This document shows, piece after piece, positions 10,121 through 22,080 of a stretch of 64,000 nt of DNA. The notes under the pieces are model-generated. The model did not search any database, had not been told where the DNA came from, and saw only the letters and a list, made by a program, of their open reading frames with translations. Position numbers and translations under genes: made by a program. Each line of letters begins with the position of its first letter. The stretch's first letter is position 1. This DNA is from Cryptomeria japonica (Eukaryota; Streptophyta; Pinopsida; Cupressales; Cupressaceae). Where the stretch lies: positions 138,362,849-138,426,848 of the forward strand of contig NC_081410.1 in the NCBI RefSeq assembly GCF_030272615.1, read 5' to 3'.

Positions 10121-10762
10121 ATGGATGCTGATGCTGATGCTGATGAAGATGAGGATGAAGAAGAAAAGCAAGAGGAATCTGTTAAGAATATACCTAGGTA
10201 TGTAAAACTCAATCATGATCCAAAGCAGATCATAGGAGACAAAGATGTAGAAATTCTTACAAGAAGAAAGGTTAGAGAAAACTCATGTATGATCTCTGAA
10301 TTTGAGCGTAAAATATTCAAAGAGGCACATAAAGATGAAGATTGGATCAAGGCAATGGAAGAGGAACTTGATCAGATAGAGAAGAATGGTACATGGTCTT
10401 TGGTACCCAGACCAGAGCATAAAAATGTCATTGGAACCAAATGGGTCTTCAGAAATAAACTGAATGAGGATGGCATAGTGGTAAGGAACAAAGCCAAACT
10501 AGTATGTAAAGGATATGCCCAAGAAGAAGGAGAAGACTATGGAGAAACATTTGCTCCAGTAGCAAGATTGGAAGGAGTTTGTATGCTTCTTGCATATGCA
10601 GCTTTTAAAGGATTTAAGGTATACCAAATGGATGTAAAATCTGCATTTCTAAATGGAATACTTGAAGAGGAGGTGTATCTAGAGCAACCAGATGGGTTTG
10701 CCCTATCAAAAGACAGTGACATGGTGTGTAGGCTACATAAAGCCTTGTATGGTTTGAAGTAG
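10121..10762 (+). pseudogene. RT: Copia reverse transcriptase, first part
   Basis: An Asp/Glu-rich linker (residues ~1-20) is followed by the RVT_2 domain: '[20 protein letters not shown]', '[14 protein letters not shown]', '[14 protein letters not shown]', '[12 protein letters not shown]', 'LYGLK'. The frame ends at a TAG where the family has Gln ('[11 protein letters not shown]'), i.e. CAG to TAG. A second stop follows at about 10817 (TAA where CAA is expected). Confidence 0.9.
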
Positions 10763-11839
10763 GCACCTAGAGCATGGTATGAACGCTTGCACTCCCATCT
10801 TGTGAAGATTGGATTTTAAAGAACAAGTGAAGATAGCAATATCTACTTGAAATCAGAAGGAGATCAGATTCTGATCTGTGAAGTATTTGTTGATGACATA
10901 ATCTTTGGTAGAGATGACAAGATGAGTCATGACTTTGTAGATGAGATGAAAAAGGAGTTTGAGATGTCACTCATAGGGGAGATTAAGTTCTTCATTGGAC
11001 TACAGATTCAACAAATGAAAGATGGAATCTTTATTACTCAATCCAAGTATGTCAAAGAGGTGTTGAAGACCTTTGGCATGGAAGACAACAAACCGGTTGG
11101 TACACCAATGGTGATCGGTTGTAAACTATCAAAAGAGGATGACCCAGCATTGGTAAATGAGAAGGAATACCGATCAATGATTGGTAAGTTGCATTATGTA
11201 GTGCATAGCAGACCAGACATTGCACATGTAGTGGGCATTACCGCTCGGTTTCAGAAAAGCCCAAGAGAATCCCACTTGGTAGCAGTCAAGCGGATTCTTA
11301 GATATCTTAAGGGAACTATTGATTATGGATTATGGTATCCATACAATGATTATTTCAACCTGAAAGTGTTCACAGATGCTGATTGGGTTGGTAATGTGGA
11401 TGACCAGAAGAGCACAATCAGTGGTGCATTCTTTCTCGGTGGTAGACTGGTCTCATGGATGAGTAAAAAGCAGAGTTGTATCTCTCAGTCTACAACAGAA
11501 GCAGAGTATGTTGCAGCTTTTATGAACTGCACCCAGACTATTTGGATGAAGCATGTATTGAATGGCTTCAAAGTTCTTGTATCTAAACCGGTAAGTATAT
11601 TTTGTGACAATACAAGTGCAATTAACATTTCCAAGAGTCCAGTTTTACATGCTAGAACCAAGCACTTTGAACTCAAGTATCATTTCTTGAGGGAAAAGGT
11701 TCAGAACAAAGAGGTGGTATTGGAACATGTTTCCAGTAAGGAGAAGTTAGCAGACATATTCACCAAGCCTCTACCGAAGGCTACTTTTACCTATATGAGA
11801 GGTGAATTAGGGGTGTTGCCCCTTCAAGAGGTAATCTAA
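10763..11839 (+). pseudogene. RT-RH: Copia reverse transcriptase C-terminal part and RNase H
   Basis: The main open frame (10847-11839, 330 codons) carries the catalytic 'VFVDDIIFG' (FVDD in place of YVDD), 'FFIGLQIQQ', 'YRSMIGKLHYVVHSRPDIAH', then RNase H with 'VFTDADWVG', 'STTEAEYVA', 'IFCDNTSAI', 'ARTKHFELKYHFLREKV' and the terminal 'KLADIFTKPLP'. This is the longest uninterrupted coding stretch in the window. It ends in TAA, 245 bp before the 3' LTR. Confidence 0.95.
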
Positions 11840-12068
11840 AGGTTTGTGCTCCACATCAGTCAGATCTTACTTTGCTATATCTTTTCAGGATTGATGTGTT
11901 GAAGGATGCTACTCCTCAGGGGGAGCAACATAGTGGAACAGGGAAGCTTGTGCCTCCACTTTGGCATTGTTGTCAAAGGGGGAGAAGATGTGAAGTGGAG
12001 AACATATCTGCAGTATTAAGGAGAAGATGTGATGCAGAAAGAGAGATATCTTTGTATATTGCCATCAA

Positions 12069-12084
12069 TGCCAAAGGGGGAGAT
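12069..12084 (+). other. Polypurine tract of the copia element
   Basis: GCCAAAGGGGGAGAT immediately precedes the 3' LTR start TGTTGG (12085) and would prime plus-strand DNA synthesis. Nearby G-rich runs (about 11917 and 11977) lie in the same 3' untranslated stretch. Confidence 0.9.
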
Positions 12085-13613
12085 TGTTGGCATATGTGCA
12101 GAATATGTTGACATGATGATATTGTGTTGTCATTGATGTCAATATGCTGAAAGAGTGAACCGGTAATATGCTGAAGAGTGAACCAGTAATATGTTGAAGA
12201 GTGAACAAGTTTATTGAAGTTAAGCAACTGGCAAAGTGAACTAGTATAATGTTGAGAACCGGTATATGTGCAAAAGGTGAAGCTATACGTTTGTCCAAGT
12301 GAACCGGTATATGGAATGTTTTCTATCAAGGTTTAATATGGTATGACTACCGGTTGGTAGTCTCAGCTTCAGGGTTTCCAATTGAAGTGTTTCGAGCCTG
12401 TGTGATTCAACCGATGGCATTGTGTGATGAGTTAGCATTGTAATGGAGATCAGATTGTGTTGCCACGTCAGCCTCGTGCACGTGAAGGATCTTACATGAA
12501 GGAGATTGATCCTATCTACCTCAAGAATGTGCGAAGTCTCTGCAAACAGTGGAGAACGCGTGGTGGGTTATCGCCTCCAAGAAACGGTGAAGAACGAACA
12601 ATGGAGAATGTCTTGAGATCTGTTCAAGACCTTTGTATTCAAATGCAAAGTGTTCAATGGTCAAGATTGAACCAACTGAATTGCTCAACCTAAATGTTTA
12701 GGGTTTAGGGTTTATGTTATCGACCTATCTGTTTCCTATAAGGTCGATGTTGTGTTTCATGTTGAAGTTGTTGGCAAATGTTGTGTGTGTATCTAAGTGC
12801 AAAGATACGTGATTCTTGCCAGACCAGATAAGAGGGTTGATACCTGCAGAGTGTGTATGCAGAAGAAAGGAACTAAAGCGGATTTGCATTGGTATTGAGT
12901 GCTATTACCAAATCATTGTAATACCTGTTGATCTCTAATCACTTCAACAGTTGGAAAATCCCTTAATAGGGTAGCTTTAACCAACTTGTTGTAAATCCTT
13001 TAACAAGGTGACTCAAAGCCATTGAGTTCATAAAATCCTCTAACAAGGTAACCTTTAACAGGGTTTAACCCTTAACCGGGTATTCTAGCCATCCCTTAAC
13101 CGGGTGATCCCTAACAGGATCGGTTCCTAACAAAACCTATTGTAATAGTCTTTAACTGGACTAGGCTTCTAACAGAGCGGACTTCTAAAGAGTTCAAAAA
13201 TAGCTTGTGGGTATTCATCCCCACCGTGGTTTTTCCCAATTGGGTTTCCACGTGAAAAATATGTGTGTCATATGTGATGTCTTTTCCATGTGACGCTTTG
13301 TTGATTTCTGTCAAGAGGTGAATCATGTTGATCTAGCAAGTTATTATATTTCTGATGATAGATTACCTATTTATGCACAAGGATAATGTGGAAATGAGGG
13401 TGTAGGTTGTGTGGTAAGATAAGTGTTTCCAGTTTATATCTTTCATAGTCTCATTATGCTTAACCGGTAGTAATTTGGTTTATGACCGGTGTTAGTGATT
13501 GCCGGTCAAGTTCACTGTTTGTAGTCAAACCGGTTTAGGAAAGTTGTACCTGTACTGATTCACCCCCCCTCTCAGTACCGGTTTGGTACTCGTTGTTCAT
13601 CATTGTGTTATTA
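12085..13613 (+). repeat. 3' LTR of the copia element
   Basis: It aligns end to end with 6801-8320. It ends TTATTA where the 5' copy ends ATATCA, so its terminal CA has decayed to TA. The cytosine run near its end has 7 C against 12 in the 5' copy. The telo-box is at 12697-12714. Confidence 0.95.
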
Positions 13614-14475
13614 GACACTAAGTTCGTTGGATATTTTTGGAGAACAATTTGGAAGATGTTGAAGACAGATTTGAAGTTTAGTTCTACTTTTCACCCATAG
13701 ACTGATGGACGGACAAAGGTAGTGAATAGAAGTTTGGGAAATTTGTTGAGATTCTTATTTGGAGAGAGAACTAGAAGTTGCAACTTTATTTTTGCACAAG
13801 CAAAATTTTCCTACAATAATTAAGTGAACAAGAGTACCGAAAGAACACCTTTTGAGATTGTTATCAGAGTACACCCTAGAGGCATATCAGAATTGAGAGA
13901 CATCAGTAGTGAGGACAAGTAGAGTGTAAAAGCAGAATAATTTGTAGAGCATATGAAAATAGTACATAATTAGGTCAAACAACATTTGGAGGACATGAAC
14001 AAAAAGTATACAGAGAAAGTAAATGAGAAGAGGAGACATAAGGAATTTGAAGTTGGAGATGAAGTGATACTGCATTTGAGAAAAGAAAGATTCCCAGTTG
14101 TTACCTATAATAAGCTAAAGATGAGGAAGTTTGGACCTTGCAAGATCTTGAGGAAATTCAGTTTTGGAAATGCATATGAAGTGGAGTTACCATATACTTC
14201 GGATATTTCACCTGTATTCAACATTGCAGACTCATATCAGTATCACGACGCAGAATTCATGAGGACAATGTAGCAGACTTGGAGAAGAAAATACCCCAGA
14301 AGGTACCAGACTAGATTGGAGAGATTTTGGATAGTAGAATTGGGCATAGCACTCACAACAAGAAATATAGAGAGTATCTTGTGAAGTGGAAATATAGACC
14401 AGTTGAAGATTCATCATGGATTTCTCAGGTTGAGGTGGACCGTCTTAGGTTTCCTTTAGCCCTGGCAAAGTGAGG
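13614..14475 (+). pseudogene. int: Gypsy integrase, C-terminal part, and chromodomain
   Basis: The integrase frame resumes ('FVGYFWRTIW', 'DLKFSSTFHP', 'VVNRSLGNLL') with stops. An open stretch at 13986-14273 holds the GPY/F-like region ('KMRKFGPCKILRKF', 'YEVELP'). About 14320-14470 reads like a chromodomain: 'YLVKWKYRPVEDSSWISQ' then a basic, hydrophobic end. Chromodomains tether chromovirus integrases to modified histones. The first aromatic part of the domain is not clear because of frame breaks. Confidence 0.8.
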
Positions 14476-14499
14476 GACTCACTTTTCAATCAATCTCAG

Positions 14500-15312
14500 A
14501 TGTCTGATGTAGGAGCATCCATGGTTCTTGAAAATGTTGCATCAACCAAAAACATTTTCCTTTCAGTTTGTTTCCTATTTTGCAGTTTCTGTACTTCTTT
14601 CAAAATTTCATTTTGTTTGATCATCGGATGTTGCAAAGCTGGATTTGGTTCGTGGACATGTTCATCAATTTTATCCTTGGTCTGCGGGATGTTTGGATCT
14701 TTTTTTGGCAAGCAATCACTTTCGGAATATGAGACAGTTTTATTTCCTATGTACTGGAGCCGCTTGGACCTATTTGCTATTGGTGATTCTTGTGTATCTT
14801 TCCCGTAGCTTGTGGAGCTTGATTTTGTTGTTTCCAACATTCCTTGGTTCATGGCCGACCTTCCTCTTGGGTCTACACTTCATTCTATGTTGTTTCCAAA
14901 GGGATTCCTTGGTGGAGGCCGATCTTGTGTTCTACACATTTCATTTTTTATTATTCAGTGTTTGTTCCTTCTTAGGCTGACACAGATCATCTTTGAGCTT
15001 GTATTTCATATAAACGATTGTATTTATGCTTCTGGAATCAATCAAAGTAGAATAGATCAAAATAGAATAATAATCATAAGACTTAGAGATTCGGAGTTGG
15101 CTGGCATTTTTGCTTGAGCCCAGATACTATGTAGTCAGACCTGTGAGTCGAATCTGTGAGCCCAGATGTTGCCGACAGTTTGTAATCAATTTTTTTGATA
15201 TAATAAGGATTGATTCTGCATTGCCTCCATCAAACTATGTTTTTTGTGTTGTGTCTTCTTTGTTGCACGGTCTAGATTGTTCTCTTTGATGACCCTACTA
15301 ACCGTGACTGCA
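14500..15312 (+). repeat. 3' LTR of the gypsy element
   Basis: It begins shortly after the chromodomain stop and a purine-rich AAAGTGAGGGA (about 14467-14477); the exact start is uncertain within ~30 bp. The last ~110 bp (15200-15312) match the left LTR tail at 1-112. The open frames inside it (14470-14980) are not gene-like. The sequence after it is copia gag in the opposite orientation, so the gypsy inserted there. Confidence 0.8.
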
Positions 15313-15569
15313 CTAGAACTCTAAAGATAACACACCTTGCCTTTTCATTATCTTCAAATTTATTGATCTCATCTGGAGTGTTCACTCCAGTCGACAGTTT
15401 GGTGTAATTTTATGTAACAAACTTCCAAACTTCATAGCCAAAAGAAATCAGGTAACCTTGCATCTTCACTTTCCAAAAAGCATAGCCAGATCCATCAAAC
15501 ATTGGAATTGTCAGTTTGTGCACCATTAGGATCTCCTCAAGCAATTAAGCTCTTCTCCAAGGAACCAAA
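15313..15569 (-). pseudogene. gag: Copia gag N-terminus, minus strand, cut by the gypsy element
   Basis: Read on the minus strand from about 15535 down, the frame gives 'LTIPMFDGSGYAFWKVKMQG' and later 'TPDEINKFEDNEKARCVIF', typical of the first ~75 residues of copia gag. One stop follows 'WKFVT'. It is adjacent to a primer site and LTR on its upstream side (15570 on). It breaks at 15312, where the gypsy LTR begins; the rest of this element should lie left of the window. Confidence 0.8.
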
Positions 15570-15581
15570 GCTCTGATACCA
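15570..15581 (-). other. tRNA-iMet primer binding site, minus strand
   Basis: GCTCTGATACCA is the exact reverse complement of TGGTATCAGAGC, two bases from the LTR end at 15584. Confidence 0.9.
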
Positions 15582-15583
15582 AT

Positions 15584-18163
15584 TGTTGAATGTTCTCATG
15601 CACAAGACAACTGAGAGGGGAGGGGGTGAATTAGTTGTGCCACTTAAAAATCGTTTCCTTGAATCAAATCCACAGAAATTTAACTTTATCACATAAACCA
15701 TAGAAAGGTATGAACATGCAAAGCAAAAGATAACATACACAATGAAACACCAGATTTTACATGGAAAATCCTATTAAAGGAAAAAACACCGAGAATGCAA
15801 TTCTCAATATATGAACACATGTTTGGGTGACACCGATTAAGGTGATTTTTATGAAGAAAGGCTCACTACTAGAGGCTCACTGCCCAAAGGAAAGAAAGAA
15901 AGGCACACTACCCATATGAAGAAGAATAAAAGAGAAAGAATCCACCATTGATATACCTTAACAACCATAAGATCTATAGATACCTTCGGCTCACTGCTTC
16001 CGGTAGTTAACATGTGAAAATCCACACTGCTCAACACTTTTCACCAACTCAAACAACACTTATCAAATGATCATGGAGATAGATCCTCTTTCACACACCT
16101 TCATCGCATACACATATGCCACGAATCACTTCCTTTTAATTTCACATCACATATCACATATCACCCATTTTCTCATCACATAATTTTTTATCATAAAAAA
16201 TTATCCTTTATTGATATCATCCTCACATATGCAAAATCTTCCAACATAATTCAAATTAGGTTGGCAGTAAACATTCTCGTGGTTGAAAAGAATGTAAAGT
16301 GGACCACAACACATCTCAACTAGGTCCAAAATAAACATCATACACGTTATACAATGATCCATAATCATTGAAGCAATAATGTGAAGTGTAAACACCCGAG
16401 GTTGGAGAAACCTAGAGTAAACACCATTGAACTTTGAAACCATGCTTCTAAATCCCAAGCAATCATGCCAATTGAATAGAATGAAGCTAAGGACACTATC
16501 AACTTATCTCCAAAACTGCAACACTAGAAACGGTTGGACATTGTTGCTGCTAGGATATGTTGTGGTCATTGATGTCAACATATTCCTGTGATTTATTGAA
16601 ACCATCATTGCAGATTGGTTTATTGAGATCATGGTTCAGTTTATGGAGTATTTCATGTATCATTACATTCTTCTATATTTTTTTCAGTGATCCAGAAGCT
16701 TAATTGATCATATCATATGATATGGTTTGCAGTTTGGTTTTTCTGATTAGTGCTTTGCAGAGTTCGGTATTTCCTTTGGTATATTCCAATGTCATAAGAT
16801 ATTGAGTTATGATTTTGGGAGATTGTTTGGGATGTTCATGTGTATCTACATTTCAAATGGTTTGTGATTTGGTGCTCCGCAAGCTATCTTTCTAGTCTGA
16901 GTTGTTGTTTGAGTGTTCTTGAGTTTCAGATGTTGATAGATGAATATTTGATAAGTGGTGTTGATGCAACTATTGCGGATGCTTCAAATGTGCTTGTTGG
17001 TGTTTCCTAATCATTTCCTATTTGTTTTGGTGGTCTGCATTGATAATTGTGTGCGGTATTGGTGATTTTGTTGATCCAGTGATATTCTTCGTGTTATGCG
17101 ACATTCCTGGTGGTGTAGCGTGTTGCGATTGATCTAGGTGTAATTTCTGGTGGTGTTGCATGTTTGAGAATTTGATTTAGGTCCATATTATGTCATGTAT
17201 ATCATTATATTGGTTTGGTGGCCGATCTTTGTATCGTGTGTTGTAATTTTGTATTTGTGAGTTGAGGGTCTAGCTGACCTTGTTGTCAAGGTTGATGAAT
17301 TGTATATATAGGTGATTTAGTCATGTAAATTGGGTATCAGTGTTCTGTTTGCATTATCAGAGATTTGAAAAGGTACAAACAAGAGAATACATCTTTCAAC
17401 ATTGTGTTTGAGCAGAGATTGGAGTGTTGTAGAGCAGAAAAATGTGCTTAACCAGAATTGGCATCAGGCATAAGGAGATGTTATATTTGCAGTTCATGTA
17501 ATATGGATTGTAGTCTGATCATTATTGTAAGGTAGTGAACCTTTCCTGAGGGTTGTAGCCTTTTGGGTCATCCTATTTTGAGTAATGAGCTCTAGATAGT
17601 GTGCCTAAATGCATTCCCCATTGTAATATTTTCACATACTACAATAGAGTATCATCTAATTGTGGGTAGGTTCCCACCATGGTGTTTCCCTTAACTAGGT
17701 TTTCCGCATCAAAATCTTTGTGTTGTGTGTTGTGATGTCACTTTGCTTATCTCAAGTTGTTACTGTGGTTTATTAGATTTGCATTCAAGGTTAAGTTTGA
17801 TAATCCGATGAAAACTGATTCACCCCCCCCCCCCCCCTTCGTTTTCCTTCATTGTTGTTGCCAACAAAAACCATAAAGTGAATAAATGTGGAGCATGCAT
17901 TTCACTCGGAAACACTGTCAAACATCATCACACATTGGTGAATGCAACTTCCTTAGCACTGCAATCCAGAGCACCAAATCTTGAATCTAGTATCTCTAAA
18001 CACTTCTTATCAACATGTCCAAACTGCATGAATAGATGTACAATTTAGAAGATATGCAGAACAAATCTCTCAACACAAATGCACAAGAAACTTAATATCA
18101 ACTATACCAACTGGTCACTAATGACAACCAAATCAAGTTGACATCAATGACAACACAACAACA
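15584..18163 (-). repeat. 5' LTR of a minus-strand copia element, split by a solo LTR
   Basis: On the minus strand the LTR runs from 18163 (TGTTGTTGTGTTGTCATTGA) to 15584 (ending CATTCAACA). It contains the usual copia LTR sentence about 15750-15780 (minus: 'TTTTCCATGTAAAATCTGG') and a C-rich stretch near its end (about 15605-15635 on +, as GAGAGGGGAGGGGG). A solo LTR occupies 16542-17866; without it the LTR is ~1.25 kb. The upper boundary is inferred from shared start motifs. Confidence 0.7.
16542..17866 (+). mobile_element. Solo copia-type LTR
   Basis: It starts TGTTGCTGCTAGG, has GGTCATTGATGTCAACA ~20 bases in, a 'GTTTCCCTTAACTAGG' sentence (about 17685), and ends with CTGATTCAC, a run of 15 C, and TTGCCAACA. 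No gag-pol or primer site follows; both sides are the minus-strand LTR described above. I could not define a clean target duplication, so the ends may be off by several bases. Confidence 0.65.
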
Positions 18164-20900
18164 ACTAATTTTGCCCAATCTTGCAATAGATACAAGATAA
18201 ATCAAATAAAAGATAAGACTCACTAGACCAAACATGTCAACAACCATTTAGATATTCTTGTCAAAGTTAAGTGTTCTTGTTAAAACAATGTTTGATAGGA
18301 TGTCCATTGTAGGAAAGATGTATCCATAGGACATGATATCTAATAGGCTAGGAATGATGTATCCATAGAGGCATGTTGTTTGATAAAGATGCTAAAATTG
18401 ATAGGCAAGGTTATAGACTAGATTGGTAGTTTGTCTATTGATTCATGATTTGTTAAGCTCAATGTTTTGATTGTGTTTGTCCAAAATGTTGATGTCTTAG
18501 CAAGAGACAATTTATTATGGATTTTGGATTTTTGAAATTTTTTAATTTTTTGGATTTTTAAATTTTTTTTTTGGATTTTATGTTTTTAATTTTTTTGGGG
18601 GATTTTAAAAGTTTTTTGATTTTTTTTTTGTATTTTAGAAGTTTTTGCATCATTAATTAAGGTATAAGACATATATCAAGATTTATTCTCAAACAAGATG
18701 TATTTATTTGCCACTAGTGTCTAGCAAGGCATAAGGCATTATGAGCAAATGAATGAATTGTTGGGATGGAAATGGACAAGTAAAGCATGGAGACAACTTA
18801 TTATGGACTCAAGACTTATTCGATTTTCAAGGACTATCTCATGACAAGATAACATGTTTATCCAAACTAATGGAATAGACATGGCAATTTAAGGTGATGG
18901 CATGGTGCTTTGAATAACATGTGGTCTACAAGGAATGGAAATGTCAAGAGGTTTATGAACACATGTTTTGCATTTATGTCCTTAGTTTTAATCAAGATTA
19001 ATGGATGGATAAGATAGGATCTAGATATGATATAGATAGGATAAGCAAGATCAAATGCGATAATGGATGATGGAAGTAACAAATGGATATGATTATGGAT
19101 ATGGATTGAAGGTGTGGATAAGGTGAAGCAAATAGGATACGTGATGTATATGGAGATCCTTGACCTTGTCAAGATCAAAGGTGGAAAAGGTAATATGTAT
19201 GTACATAGGGGAAATGAGGGATAATGGAGGATGATGTAGATAGGATAACATGGATGAAACTTGCCCCCAAGTGTAGAGTGCAAGAGGGTAATGGATTACA
19301 CATGCTGCCTATTTTATAGGTTTTCATTATAATACTTTCCCAAGGTGCTACAAGAGGTGGCTTTCACCATTGGAGGAATTATTTCTCTTTACTTTTTTGT
19401 TTTGTTTTGTTTTATTTTACTTTTGGGAAGATAATGTATGCATGATAGAAGATGAAGGAAGGACTCAAGTATCTCATTCTTTGGATAGTACTCCTAAAAA
19501 TATGTACTACAATGAATAATGGCTATTGAATATATGCTTAAAGATGTTGGTAGGGTGATAGTAAAGGGAGTGAAATGGATGATAACGTGGAATGTGGGAA
19601 GGATTTATGAAAAGGATTGGATAGGAGATATGAAATTAGGTGTTGGATAATGGTTGGCATGTTGGAAGATATGTGCAAGGGTGAATAGAAATGTTGGCAA
19701 GATCAAATTTGGCACACACCTTGAGGGGTGGTGGAGTGATGGAGGAAAAATGGATTTTGGAGTTTGAGATTTTAATGGACAAGAGGATGTGGATTTTGGT
19801 ACATAAAGACCTAAATATATTTAAAAGATGGGAGATATTTGGATGGAGGAGTGAAGGAAGACTTTGGAATAACAAGCTTGGATGCCAATTTTGATTTTGA
19901 TTTAGTATACAATTCTTCTATGAGAAACTTAGGAATCTGCATAGCTTTTGATTTTTATTTTCTTTGTGATTCTTTGAAATGCATTACTTCTATGAGAAAC
20001 TTGGGAATCCACATGGTTTTTAATTTTTCTTTTTGATTGAAGGGCCTTTGTGGATTTTCTTTTAGATTTTGGATTGAATTTTTCTTTGTCTTTACATGTC
20101 TCTTGGATGAGACATGTTAATATTTGGAAATATGTGGATTTTTGTACTTATGAAATTTATGCTTGGCATCCAAATTGCTTTCAAAATAATTGGGATTCAT
20201 GGGTGGATAGGAATGATATGGAGGTATTTTGGATGAGTTCATGTAGGTGGATGGTGGGAAGGTTATCAAGGATGTGTGTCTTTCCTGATCTTGATTTATG
20301 ATAGGGCAAGTGGATTGTGAGCTAGGGGCGATATGGATAGTGGATGAAGGGATAAGGACCTAAGATGGATGGAAGGGATGAAGGCTTTAGTTTTGGGGTA
20401 TAAGGACACAAGATGGATGGAAGGGATGGATGGGGATGTGTATGTTTGGGTTTAGATTGAGGAATGTGGGATTTAGTAGGGATACCAACATCTTGAGGGT
20501 TAGATATATAACCAAGGCCATGATAATTAGAATTTTATTTTATATTAAGGGGTTACAATATACCTTGTTCATAGATTTCTAACCCTTTTCCTTGATAATG
20601 GATGCTTTGGTAAATCATTTTAGCAATGGGATACTTGTTGCTTTTGAAACAATATGCAAATCTATTTTGAGTTGGATATGGTCTCGGGGGAATGATAAGC
20701 TCATGGAGCAAACTAGATTAGATGAAAGTAGAGGACCCAAGTTGATAAGTAAGGGGTTTATGAATCGCTTGGGTAGGAGCATGAGGGTGATAAGAAGGAA
20801 TGTTGGGATCTTGATATGGATATTGAGGGTTATGACAAGGAGATGAAAGTATACTCTGATTTGGACATGGAAGAGGATTATTAGATGGAGTGGAAAGGGT
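18164..20900. other. Purine-skewed low-complexity DNA, no gene recognised
   Basis: 18480-18650 is a T/A-rich simple stretch with many TTTTTGGATTT-like units. 18750-20900 is strongly G/A-rich on the + strand, with many 'GGATGGA/GGATAGG' words and short local duplications ('AAGATGGATGGAAGGGATG' near 20360 and 20410). The open frames on both strands here are products of this bias. It probably belongs to the untranslated part of the Tat-like gypsy element to its right (inference). Confidence 0.5.
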
Positions 20901-20915
20901 GCTTTGCTCTATATT

Positions 20916-22080
20916 TTAAATGAGATCATTGGAAAGGATGGAAGGGATATCATGATCTTTCTTGGGAAATGGATTATGAGTAGGACTTGGAAAGATAATT
21001 TTCTCTTGATATGGAAGGGGACCATCTTGGATGGAATGAAAATGGATGGTGGGATCTTTATGAGATTCTAGGGAGATATGATCTTCATCGAAATTTGGAT
21101 GGGATGGGAAAGCTTTGGGATATTGATCTTGATTCATTTTAGGACTTCTTTCTTCATAATTTGGATTATCCTCTTGACATGGATCCATTTCCAAGGATAG
21201 GGTATGATTTTGGATATGCATGGGGGATTCTTGGATGGACTCCATGTTCTGGCATGGTTGGGATAGAATTTGAATATGACTCTGTAGAGTGGGTTTGATT
21301 GGGAACAAAGCATATAGTGATATCGGTTGTAGGATTTTTGACTTATGTGAGTGATTGGTATCATGAAGTGGAGTAGCTTGGATTTATATAGTGGATAGCC
21401 CTTGAGGATAAAATTGAAAGGTTTCATAATTGGATTCATTGTTTGATGGAGATGTGGGGATTGTTGTTGTAAAGCTTCAGGGGATGAAGGAATGGTGGGA
21501 GAGATGGAGGCTATGTGTGGGCCAATTTCTTCATGGAAGGTATATTTTTCATCTATGTGATTGTTATGGGATGACCCATTGCTAGACATAGGTAGATGAT
21601 TTTGACCATGCTTGGAAATAGTAGCTTGACATATGGATAAATCTTCATTAGGTATATTATTTAGATTTTATTCAATAGCAATGTCACTTTGATCAATAAG
21701 ATCTTGGATGAGGTTTTTATACTTGTAACGATTATAAGTTTTATGTCTTGTGCTCCTATGGTATTCACAAAATTGATTATCATTCCACCATGGGGGTTTG
21801 ATTCTAGGTTCAAAAGGTCCACCCTTAGGAAGTGTAATTAGCTTGGGTGCAACAAGTTCTTGCAAGGCAAATTTTATAAGTTCACCCAAATGTGTTAATT
21901 TTTGCTATGATTGAACCATAGGTTGTGATGTTGTCCTTTAGGTCTTGAATTAGTTGTTTGAAGTGCTAGGTATGCATGTGGATTCTTGGTTGGGTAAAAT
22001 GTTGTTTTGGGGAATGCAGTTTTGATGTGTGACTTGGGGGTTTGGCCTAGATGTTTTAACTTCCACAACCATTTTTTCAA
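20916..22080 (-). pseudogene. gag: Tat-like Ty3-gypsy gag, minus strand
   Basis: Minus-strand frames 22080-21895, 21889-21668, 21589-21134 and 21308-20916 chain into one broken gag C-terminus. The key segment is 'PPWWNDNQFCEYHRSTRHKT' followed by 'NLIQDLIDQSDIAIE'. This matches the Tat-branch zinc-knuckle region ('CxxHrs.GH.T..C..L...I..LI'), here with the last Cys changed. A long Pro/Ser/His/Gln-rich tail follows. The primer site at 25606-25627 fits the same lineage. No protease, RT or integrase is seen. Confidence 0.6.

Larger units (their letters stand above)
6801..13613 (+). mobile_element. Full-length Ty1-copia element inserted in gypsy integrase
   Basis: It is a complete LTR-to-LTR insertion: 5' LTR 6801-8320, primer site 8323-8334, gag-pol 8392-11839, polypurine tract just before 12085, 3' LTR 12085-13613. 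Flanking GACAC at 6796-6800 and 13614-13618 is a perfect 5-bp target duplication. Removing the element restores the gypsy integrase frame across 'VSDRDT' and 'FVGYFWRTIW'. The two LTRs are nearly the same length and differ by only a few percent by eye, mostly transitions, so the insertion is much younger than its host. Pol order (integrase before RT) is copia-type. Confidence 0.95.

Noticed and set aside
14470-15117. Three overlapping + strand open frames with hydrophobic stretches
   Set aside because: They lie inside the gypsy 3' LTR and in different frames; no family resemblance.
18867-19283. 138-codon minus-strand frame rich in Ile, Pro, His and Ser
   Set aside because: Product of the purine-skewed repeat 'GGATAGG/GGATGG' on the other strand; no domain.
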